Origin: Strigomonas culicis
Lineage: Eukaryota; Euglenozoa; Kinetoplastea; Trypanosomatida; Trypanosomatidae
Direction of reading: 5' to 3'
DNA: 33,496 bases
Assembly (NCBI GenBank): GCA_000482145.1
Contig: AUXH01000158.1
Coordinates: 1-33,496 of the forward strand
A program made the position numbers and the translations under genes. The notes under the pieces were generated by a model, which was given only the letters and a program-made list of their open reading frames with translations, did no database searches and was not told the origin of the DNA. Below, in pieces: positions 26,917 to 33,496 of this stretch (positions are counted from its first letter, which is position 1; every line of letters starts with the position of its first letter).

Positions 26917-27249
26917 TTACTGTTCTTCAGCTGCTTCACCAGACTGCGCAACGTGCTTATTAAACTCGGCATGCGCTTCTCTTCGTCGCTTCCGTTTATC
27001 TAAGGCTCGTTTGTCTCTATTCTCATCATAAACGGATACCTTTAGCATTTTAGTGCTATTCAATTGGGCCATTGCCGTGGCAGCAGAATCGCACTGTTCG
27101 TAAACAACAATGGCACAACCTTTAGTGATAGAAGAAGACCCTATTCGTATCTGGCGGATCGCACCGTATTCCTGAAACAATTTGTACAAAAAGTCACCCT
27201 TTCCTTTGGACGGTATTCCTGTCACTAAGAGAATCCTTTCATCGGACAT
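26917..27249 (-). CDS. U2 snRNP SF3b protein p14 (SF3B6/SF3b14a-like)
   Basis: This 110-residue protein is one RRM (about residues 5-85) with a basic C-terminal helix. The stretch EYGAIRQIRIGSS closely matches the KYGPIRQIRVGNT segment of p14/SF3B6, the spliceosomal protein that sits in the SF3b particle near the branch-point adenosine of the intron. In kinetoplastids it would serve trans-splicing of the spliced leader. RNP2 reads ILLVTG (6-11) and RNP1 KGCAIVVY (43-50). The Tyr of human RNP2 that contacts the branch adenosine corresponds to Leu8 here, and the aromatic of RNP1 to Ile47, so both are lost. The C-terminal half contains KRALDKRKRRR, a likely nuclear localisation signal, and the tail is Glu-rich. 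The length matches the family. Confidence 0.85.
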   Translation of the reverse strand: MSDERILLVTGIPSKGKGDFLYKLFQEYGAIRQIRIGSSSITKGCAIVVYEQCDSAATAMAQLNSTKMLKVSVYDENRDKRALDKRKRRREAHAEFNKHVAQSGEAAEEQ

Positions 27250-27553
27250 GTTTTCCTTTCTCTTTTTTTTTTTTTGGAGGGGAGCGTTTGTTTGCTTGTC
27301 CGTTTGATTGACCTATTAATATACACGTACTTACGAATGCTTGGTAGACCTCTTTAACCCAAGAAAAAGAAAAAAAAGAAAAGATGAAGAGAAAAGGAAG
27401 TGAATCAGTGCATGTTAATTAATGATGATAATGCTGATGGTAACGTTTTTTTTTAAAAAAAACTGAGAGGCGCACACTTTCTCCGGAGTACATATTTATT
27501 CCACACAGCCAACTAAAGAGAAGAAATTGGAAGAGACAACTGAATGATGCCTC
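27250..27553. other. Intergenic spacer between PEX22 and p14
   Basis: On the minus strand it contains a pyrimidine tract (complement of about 27361-27402) followed by GGTTAAAG, a plausible acceptor for p14. No gene is seen. Confidence 0.5.
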
Positions 27554-28216
27554 CTAACTTAGCAATTCTGCAACAGAATTGAAACATGCCACGTTATCTT
27601 TGGAGAGTGGCGCACTTCGCACCAAGGCGATATAGGGGAGCACTCTGCTTAGCAACTCAGCAAGCCTTAGATCTCGAGTGATGAGTAGTGCCGGATTGAT
27701 TTGGCGTGTAAATGCTTCGTATCCCTTTTCGGTTGTAGAGAATAGAACCTTGTAGCGGCGCAGTCCCTGAATGCCGCGAACCAGATTGAGTATCTTCGTT
27801 TTCTGCTCATCTTGCGAGATATGACACATTAGATACACATCCGACGTATTTGCGTACAATTCCAACACCTCTTTCCCCTTCTCCTTCCAGCCTTCACTCT
27901 CAAATAGAGCCTCCCATTCAATGCAGATTTTACTTCCCACAAATGTTTGATTCTTGATTCTTGTAAGTACACTGTCTGGCTCACTTTTCTTCGATACCGC
28001 CGCCTGTGGTGTTGGTCTGCGCATTTCGGCACCGGTGCTGCTTTGCGACGACAGTCCTGGTGGTGCGGCCCCTCCTGGTGGCGGGCGCGGCGTCCTTTGA
28101 TTCTTTTTGTATATAAAGTAAAGTGTGATGGCACCAATTGCAATTACAGCTATGGTTGTGTACGAACCCGCAAATTCCTGAACCAAAACTTCAAACAATG
28201 GTTTTCGGTGAGGCAT
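27554..28216 (-). CDS. PEX22: PEX22, glycosomal/peroxisomal membrane anchor of the PEX4 ubiquitin-conjugating enzyme
   Basis: This 220-residue protein has one N-terminal membrane helix (about 18-36), a Pro/Gly/Ser-rich linker (about 41-75), then a globular domain (about 85-220). The end of that domain, LFSTTEKGYEAFTRQINP followed by LAELLSRVLPYIALV, follows the pattern of plant PEX22 (STE-x-G-x3-F-x-RQ-x-P, then L-x3-I/L-x5-V). PEX22 anchors and activates PEX4, the E2 that monoubiquitinates the import receptor PEX5 for recycling. In kinetoplastids the organelle is the glycosome. PEX22 is among the fastest-evolving peroxins, so this assignment rests on the C-terminal motif plus topology. A different single-pass membrane protein with a Rossmann-like domain is the alternative. 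The N-terminal orientation would leave the globular domain cytosolic. Confidence 0.7.
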   Translation of the reverse strand: MPHRKPLFEVLVQEFAGSYTTIAVIAIGAITLYFIYKKNQRTPRPPPGGAAPPGLSSQSSTGAEMRRPTPQAAVSKKSEPDSVLTRIKNQTFVGSKICIEWEALFESEGWKEKGKEVLELYANTSDVYLMCHISQDEQKTKILNLVRGIQGLRRYKVLFSTTEKGYEAFTRQINPALLITRDLRLAELLSRVLPYIALVRSAPLSKDNVACFNSVAELLS

Positions 28217-28770
28217 CTAACAAAAATAGTCAAATCTCTCTCTCTTTTCTTTAATACTTGTTTGATGTATACACGTGTGTGCGTTTTCTTCTTGTCGCTT
28301 TATACAATAAAAAAAAAATCACTCTATATATTACATGCATTCAATGAAACCAGCGGAGGAATAAACAAATGAAGAAAAGCAAAAAAAAAACAAGAACGAA
28401 AATGGAAGAAAAAGAGATGAATGAAAATGAAGAGGAAGATTAAAGTAATAAAAATGGAATAGTTGACCACCAAAAGCAAACCAACAGGAAAACAAACAAA
28501 CAAGCATTGCAAAGAGAAGAAAAAAAAAATGTACATGTATGTGCTAAGATATTTGATATGTATATGCTCTACAAGCAGTACATTGAACAGAATGCAAATA
28601 ATGTGGGACGATACCAACAACTAGAGAGAAAACAAAAATAATACATCCGTTTTTATTCTCACATTTCATAATAATAGTTTTTTTTTTCTTTAACGAAAAG
28701 CAACCAATGTGGAACAGGCGAATACTCTGTATATATGTGCGTGCGAAAGTGGTAAGTGTAGTCGTGTATT
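28217..28770. other. Intergenic spacer between cullin and PEX22
   Basis: These 554 bases are very AT-rich, with several A8-A10 runs on the plus strand and T/C-rich tracts on the minus strand (for example the complement of 28375-28415) that could serve trans-splicing of PEX22. No coding region or RNA gene is supported. Confidence 0.5.
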
Positions 28771-30906
28771 CTATGGTGTATAAATATAGCGGGATGAGTC
28801 TTTTTCATCACGGTACATGTACCCTTTATCAATGAGAGATTCGATTTGTGATTTCATCTCGGCTCTGGTAGGGACAGAGAAATGTTCCATTGACTCAGCC
28901 ACTGATTTGCACAAATCGGTATGCATGATGCGCCTCTTCTGCTTCATGATATGCATGATATTGCCGCGAAGAGCATCAATCGAGTGATGAGACTGGTTTT
29001 TGCTTTTGCTATGCTTCGTTATGCTCTCTACATCAATCGAACTAGCCGTCGAGCTAATAACTTTGATTTCTGTTGAAGTGGAGTGAAACTTGGTATTAAA
29101 GTGATAGCAAAGAGGGTGAGCTTGGCAACGACCTGGTTCCGTCTTGCACGCCAGTTTGAGCCGACACAGGGCCGTCATCTGTTCAGTAACATCATTTGCA
29201 CTGAGACCTGTGGTGTCCTGAAGCTGTTGCACTCCCAAGCAGCTGTTGCTGTTTAGAGACAAAATCAACGGAGCAAACACTGTAGATGCCGACACACTGT
29301 ATACAGTTTTGTTGTGGAAGAGATGAAACAGTACAGAGCCTAGCGCTAACTGGAACTTCAGTACGCGCTCCTCGTGACGCTTGAGGTAAAACTGGGTCAC
29401 GGCGTTGCGGCACATTTCCATTGACTGTGGCAAATTCAGCGGCACACTAGCATATGTTGGCCAAGCTGCTTGGGTAACAATATGGACATGGAGTTCTATA
29501 GGCAGCTGTTGCACAGCATGACGGTTGATCGCGGACATGAAACTATCCTGAAATTCTGTCGCGCAGCTGGCATCAGCAATCATCCTTTCCATCTTATAAA
29601 CATACTCTTGACCATTGTTGTTTCTCAGCACTTCTACAAATTTCTTCTCTTCTTCCATTTTACGGTCACTTTCGTTGAGGAGCCGAACAGCGAGGAAATT
29701 TCTGAAAGTGGTCTCGAACACAGATTTATCCTCTATGAGGCGAAACAGCTTGATCATCGTGTCACAAAGAGGCTGTCCATCGCTCATCCCGGTTCCTCGA
29801 TGCATGCAACGGTCGTAAAAGCAAACCACCTCATCAATGAACGCTTTGTCGTGATTCAATTCCATCGACATCACTTTAAAAAATGTGTCTTCCACTTTTC
29901 TGCAGAACGGTGGAAAGTAGGAGCTGATTTGCGACATACAATCTGCAAGAGTGAGTAGTTCCTTGATAAAGTGCACTTTTCTGTTGCTAGTATTGATCAT
30001 ATCTCGCACACACTTCTGCGCCAAAGACTCTAATATATGTATGAATTGATCTGTATCTTCCATATGTACGAACATGGAGATGATATTGGCTAGAGTTTGC
30101 TCATTTAGGTTGTTCGGTATGCAGGAGCATTCTTGCTGAACACAATTGATAAACCTTTTATTGTGGCGCACCAACAAATCGCAGAGGAGCAAATCCACTT
30201 TCTCCTTTGAAAGAGGGGATATGAAGCGGTCCGCTAAACGACTCTCCAATGTGATGATGGACCTTAGCGAGTCAATGTACGTATTAACATCCGATATTTG
30301 CTCCGAAATGAATGTGTCCTTTGCGTAAAGTACTTGGACAAAACCTAAATACGGCTCTTCAATACAGCTTTTGTACTTGTCACATTTTTCGTAATATGGC
30401 CGGAGCTTGACATTAAAGTTCTCCAATACGTCCCATTGGTTCTCATCGCTTCGCAAAGAAACAATGGCAGACTGTACTTTTACCCCTATCGATGCGTTAT
30501 CAATGACATTCGCCATGAATATTTTTTCCCCAACATCTTGAAGTGAACACTCATAATTTGGGGTAAGAAAGTGCTGGTTGAAGTATATAAGAACATACTC
30601 CATCTTAGATATAGTCGAGATAAAAGATGAAAAACTGCTGAGAAAAACTGAAATGAACGACGAGCCCAGCTCTTCATTCAATCTGGCAACAATACGATTA
30701 GACTCATCCGTGAGAAGTTTTTCAAGCTCTTCTAAAATGTTGCGGCCCATACTCTGGCTGCACAGAAGAACAATCGAGTGATGTGTGCTCTGAAACGAGT
30801 ATTTTAAGCTTTTCTTCTGAACAATACTGGACATCGCTTCTCTGAAAACATTCCACTGGTTGTGCAGTGGAACATCGAATCTCAGTTTCTTTTCACTATG
30901 ATTCAT
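28771..30906 (-). CDS. Cullin, divergent
   Basis: This is a 711-residue cullin, the scaffold of a multi-subunit RING ubiquitin ligase. The N-terminal ~400 residues are helical cullin repeats. The cullin-homology domain (about 400-600) includes a stretch resembling the usual alpha/beta region: LHVHIVTQAAWPTY, then NAVTQFYLKRHEERVLKFQLALGSV, where family members have a W-P and an F-Y-x3-H-x-G-R pattern. The C-terminus is a winged-helix neddylation domain: IMHIMKQKRR with the predicted Nedd8-acceptor Lys655, then QIESLIDKGYMYRD and YIYTP. A string of Ser and Thr (about 610-640) precedes it. I cannot decide between CUL1-, CUL3- and CUL4-like subtypes. The N-terminal W-x3-R-x-A-x2-I segment slightly favours CUL3-like. 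All neddylation features look functional. Confidence 0.88.
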   Translation of the reverse strand: MNHSEKKLRFDVPLHNQWNVFREAMSSIVQKKSLKYSFQSTHHSIVLLCSQSMGRNILEELEKLLTDESNRIVARLNEELGSSFISVFLSSFSSFISTISKMEYVLIYFNQHFLTPNYECSLQDVGEKIFMANVIDNASIGVKVQSAIVSLRSDENQWDVLENFNVKLRPYYEKCDKYKSCIEEPYLGFVQVLYAKDTFISEQISDVNTYIDSLRSIITLESRLADRFISPLSKEKVDLLLCDLLVRHNKRFINCVQQECSCIPNNLNEQTLANIISMFVHMEDTDQFIHILESLAQKCVRDMINTSNRKVHFIKELLTLADCMSQISSYFPPFCRKVEDTFFKVMSMELNHDKAFIDEVVCFYDRCMHRGTGMSDGQPLCDTMIKLFRLIEDKSVFETTFRNFLAVRLLNESDRKMEEEKKFVEVLRNNNGQEYVYKMERMIADASCATEFQDSFMSAINRHAVQQLPIELHVHIVTQAAWPTYASVPLNLPQSMEMCRNAVTQFYLKRHEERVLKFQLALGSVLFHLFHNKTVYSVSASTVFAPLILSLNSNSCLGVQQLQDTTGLSANDVTEQMTALCRLKLACKTEPGRCQAHPLCYHFNTKFHSTSTEIKVISSTASSIDVESITKHSKSKNQSHHSIDALRGNIMHIMKQKRRIMHTDLCKSVAESMEHFSVPTRAEMKSQIESLIDKGYMYRDEKDSSRYIYTP

Positions 30907-31855
30907 TGTGCCTAAATGTGAGTGATGTGTGTGCTTGGAAAGGTGTTATGGATAAATGATCCTCTCCTTATTTGCACTGTGATGGAACAAGAATAAAACA
31001 GCAATGGCAAGAACAAAAAAATGAGAATGAAACTACTACCGTTTTTTTATTGGTACTCTTTCCTTCTGAATGGTGGAAAGAGTGAGAGGAGCAAGTGTGA
31101 AAAAAAAAAAGCAGAATATGAGAGAAACTGAACTACATGAAAATCTGTCGTACAATTAAATCCACTACTGAACACATGCTATTCATTATTAATAGGCATT
31201 TGAGGCCTGATGTGCTTCATATTTTTATTTAATTGGTAGCGTACTGTTATCATCGATTGTAGTAGAATTATATTGCAGGACTAGTAATATGCACAGATTT
31301 CTGTTAACATTACTATCAGCTTTATTAAGATTATTTGAATTCGAATGCGAACAGAAAAAAAAAAGCTAATTATTGACAAAAGTTATCATGAAGAACACTC
31401 TTTTTCGTTGATTAATATTTGTTGTTTCTTTCAGCCACAAATACCAATGAAAACAATGCTATATAAATATATTCTTTTTTTGCTGTCCACTTATCTTTCT
31501 TATCTTCTTTTCTTTTGTTTTGTTTATTTAGATCCGTCGGTGATAATGTTTAATACTTGCCGAACACACAACGACAATGAAAAAAAAAAAACACAAAAAT
31601 ACATGCTTACAACAGCTGCCTTAACGTTTTATCGATTATGATTAATGATCTCTTAGTGTTAGTCTACTTTTTTTAATTTTTTTTTGGTGCTAATTAAATT
31701 ATTTTCAACAGAAAAAAGAAAAGAAATAATCAGAGAAAACTAAATAAATACACAATCTTTTCATTTTCTTTTTTTTTCTTTGTATTTACAGTCTCTCTTT
31801 TTTTTTTGTTGTGTGTGTGTGTGTGTGAGTGTGTGTGTGCTTGTTGTAAAACAAT
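30907..31855. other. Long AT-rich spacer between fibrillarin and cullin
   Basis: The spacer is about 950 bases. It contains a (GT)n microsatellite at 31811-31839, several T8-T9 runs and long A runs. On the minus strand it must include the fibrillarin 3' UTR and the cullin 5' UTR. I found no tRNA-like or snoRNA-like box arrangement and no credible ORF; the plus-strand frame 31345-31641 is hydrophobic low-complexity read through T-rich DNA. Confidence 0.55.
31811..31839. repeat. (GT)n dinucleotide repeat, interrupted once
   Basis: A GT run with one A interruption (GTGAGT), equivalent to (CA)n on the coding strand. It lies directly downstream of the fibrillarin stop codon, so it is transcribed as part of that gene's 3' UTR. 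Confidence 0.8.
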
Positions 31856-32755
31856 TTACGCAGCTGCCTTCTTCACTCGGCGGTAAATTCCAATGACAAC
31901 TGCGTGATCTCTTTCAAAGGGCTCTAATGTTTGCTCTTCCTGTGGCTTTAACTTATCCTTAGCCAGTTTGTTCAGCTCCGATGCAATAACAACTGAAGCC
32001 TCGAGTGTGGAGTCAATGCAATTTGCCTTAATGGAAATAACGTAGTGACCTCCGTTTCGTAAGAATGCTTGGGCGTTAAGGGCTAAAATACGAGCCTGAT
32101 CCGGCTGAGCCACATCCATAAAAATACAGTCCACCATCGGGACAAGCATGCGATACTTCATCGGGTAGCGTGCGTCCTCGATGATAGGAACAATATTTGG
32201 GCGACGTTTAGACATTTCCACCAAATCGCGCCCAACACGGTGCGAAAACTCCACTGCGTACACCATGCCCTCAGGTCCAACAAGGTCACTAACGTGACTT
32301 ACAGTTGTTCCGGTGGCTCCACCCAGGTACAAGACTTTTGATCCCGGACCCATGTGAATGCTCTTTACACCAGCGTAGATGGCAGCAGCTAACTTGGAGC
32401 GGTACGGATTCCACAGACGGTATTCCTTTTTCTCATCTCCTCCCTGCGTCGCACCAAGTTCAATGCGCTTCTCCCCATAAACCGAAATACCGGGGACCAT
32501 ATTCAAAGTGCAGAGGGAACTGGACTTGCCTTTGGAGACAAAAACTCCCGGATGCAGCATGTGCGGCTCCACAACGACTTTAGCACCAGCAGCACCGCCG
32601 CCGCGTCCACGACCGCCACCACGTCCACCACGACCTCCGCCAGCACCACCGCGACCACCGCGGAAGCCACCGCCGCCGCCAGCGCCGCCGCGAAAGCCAC
32701 CACCACCGCGGCCACCACCACGACCACCACCACGACCACCGAATCCTCCGCGCAT
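31856..32755 (-). CDS. NOP1: Fibrillarin (NOP1), box C/D snoRNP 2'-O-methyltransferase
   Basis: This 299-residue protein has the two fibrillarin parts. Residues 1 to about 58 are a Gly/Arg-rich (GAR) domain made of RGG and GGRGG repeats, the usual site of arginine methylation and nucleolar targeting. The methyltransferase domain follows, with [13 protein letters not shown], the SAM-binding loop [27 protein letters not shown], the [10 protein letters not shown] motif and [11 protein letters not shown]. It is guided by box C/D snoRNAs to 2'-O-methylate rRNA in the nucleolus; kinetoplastid rRNA is unusually heavily methylated. Length and domain order are normal for the family. The GAR region is far more GC-rich than its surroundings. 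It is the first confident gene at the right side of the window. Confidence 0.97.
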   Translation of the reverse strand: MRGGFGGRGGGRGGGRGGGGFRGGAGGGGGFRGGRGGAGGGRGGRGGGRGRGGGAAGAKVVVEPHMLHPGVFVSKGKSSSLCTLNMVPGISVYGEKRIELGATQGGDEKKEYRLWNPYRSKLAAAIYAGVKSIHMGPGSKVLYLGGATGTTVSHVSDLVGPEGMVYAVEFSHRVGRDLVEMSKRRPNIVPIIEDARYPMKYRMLVPMVDCIFMDVAQPDQARILALNAQAFLRNGGHYVISIKANCIDSTLEASVVIASELNKLAKDKLKPQEEQTLEPFERDHAVVIGIYRRVKKAAA

Positions 32756-33369
32756 TTTAGTAAGTTTTTTTTTATGTATGTACTATTATTGGTTATAGCT
32801 GCAGATAAGCTTATTTGCAAACAAGTTTTTTTTTTCCGCTAGTGAAATGTGAAAAAAAAAAAGGAGCTTTATGAACGAAAATAATAATAATGAGAATAAT
32901 TACTTATCTTAATACATCAGCGTAGAAGGATGCAAAAAAAAAAAAAGTTAATGATAAACAACAACAAAAAAAAAGTGCAAAAAAAGAGAAAGTGGGAGAG
33001 AATAAGACAATCATACACAAGACACAGATGCAGTCACATTTTTCTTTTTAATGCTTGTATTATCTGGTAATCCGGTTGCCAAGCTTTTTCTTACTGAGCA
33101 AGAACAAGAACAAAAAAAAAAAAACTGTTATGTGGAAATATATTAGATTCAAATACAAACAATTATTACATAATGGAATCAATAACACTTTGGATAATAG
33201 TAGTCGTACAAGGTTTCAACAATGTAACACACATATTTACATTTGGTCAGCATCCTTCAATTTTGCACATAACACAGCCGTTTTTTTCCAGTTTTTCTAA
33301 AAAAAAAACTAAAAGAAATAAAAAAACACAATAAACTCAATTGAAAAAACAACCAGCGCCGCTTTGTGT
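32756..33369. other. AT-rich region upstream of fibrillarin
   Basis: The stretch is dense in A8-A12 runs on the plus strand. Minus-strand T/C tracts (for example the complement of about 32861-32872) precede CAG triplets and are plausible trans-splicing signals for fibrillarin. No coding region is supported. Confidence 0.5.
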
Positions 33370-33496
33370 TTATAAGCCTTGCCTTCGCGCTCGCGGACGC
33401 ATTTGTAGTGGAACGGGGAAAAGAGGAAAAGAGATTGCGTTGCGGCGTCCTGGGAATATCGGCGCGCTGAATGCCGTGCGGAGGGGGGGTGGGTGG
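33370..33496 (-). other. GC-rich right edge, possible 3' end of another minus-strand gene
   Basis: The composition jumps from about 30% GC to clearly GC-rich at roughly 33350. Elsewhere in this window that jump marks coding sequence. On the minus strand one frame is open from the edge and closes with TAA at 33370-33372 after PLQMRPRARRQGL; the other two minus frames are also open nearby, so the frame cannot be chosen. It may be a gene tail or simply a GC-rich spacer. Confidence 0.25.

Noticed and set aside
28324..28620. 98-residue hydrophobic minus-strand frame
   Set aside because: It is Phe/Leu/Ile-rich because it reads through T-rich spacer DNA; it is not a membrane protein gene.

Overview
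The window looks like nuclear DNA of a kinetoplastid protist, probably a trypanosomatid or a close relative. All thirteen confidently called genes are intronless and lie head-to-tail on the minus strand, as in a polycistronic unit. Several have an upstream polypyrimidine tract followed by AG, which is the signature of a spliced-leader acceptor. Many of the encoded proteins are familiar kinetoplastid housekeeping proteins: an SF3b14a/p14-like spliceosomal protein, a small bromodomain factor, a GPX-type peroxidase, the glycosomal PEX22, MTR4, RRP41 and fibrillarin. I cannot name the genus. Base composition changes along the window: the left ~13.4 kb is strongly GC-rich, and the right side has moderate-GC genes set in AT-rich spacers full of A/T homopolymers.

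Layout in the direction of transcription (right to left). The extreme right edge has a short GC-rich stretch that could be the tail of another gene. Then come fibrillarin, a cullin, PEX22, the U2 snRNP protein p14/SF3B6, the AP-2 mu adaptin, a 65-residue orphan protein, exosome subunit RRP41, a GPX-type peroxidase, the exosome helicase MTR4, an Obg-family GTPase, a small bromodomain protein, a four-helix membrane protein, and the beta subunit of succinyl-CoA ligase. A 1.2-kb AT-rich spacer follows. After it comes a ~12-kb gene, and last an ERAD-type multi-membrane RING-H2 E3 ligase cut by the left edge.

The standout is the 12-kb gene, a full-length DNA-PKcs (about 4010 residues after allowing for one frame shift). 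It has the YR-x-GD-x-PDIQ segment, an SQ/TQ cluster in the position of the vertebrate ABCDE sites, a PIKK kinase core with a GHAFGSAT / LPVPEL stretch, and a terminal FATC. As far as I know, the well-studied trypanosomatids (T. brucei, Leishmania) are described as having Ku but no DNA-PKcs. A complete copy here therefore bears on how end-joining evolved in this group. One extra T in a T7 homopolymer separates the 3445-residue N-terminal part from the kinase/FATC part. It may be a sequencing error, a real mutation, or a recoding site.

Other points of interest: a peroxidase with its resolving cysteine moved, a p14 lacking both RNP aromatic residues, a very divergent PEX22, a retained AP-2 mu, and a previously easily missed 65-residue gene supported by a clean splice-acceptor signal. 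Apart from neighbouring RNA-processing genes, which is expected by chance in such arrays, I see no functional operon. Neighbourhood in polycistronic kinetoplastid units is weak evidence of shared function.
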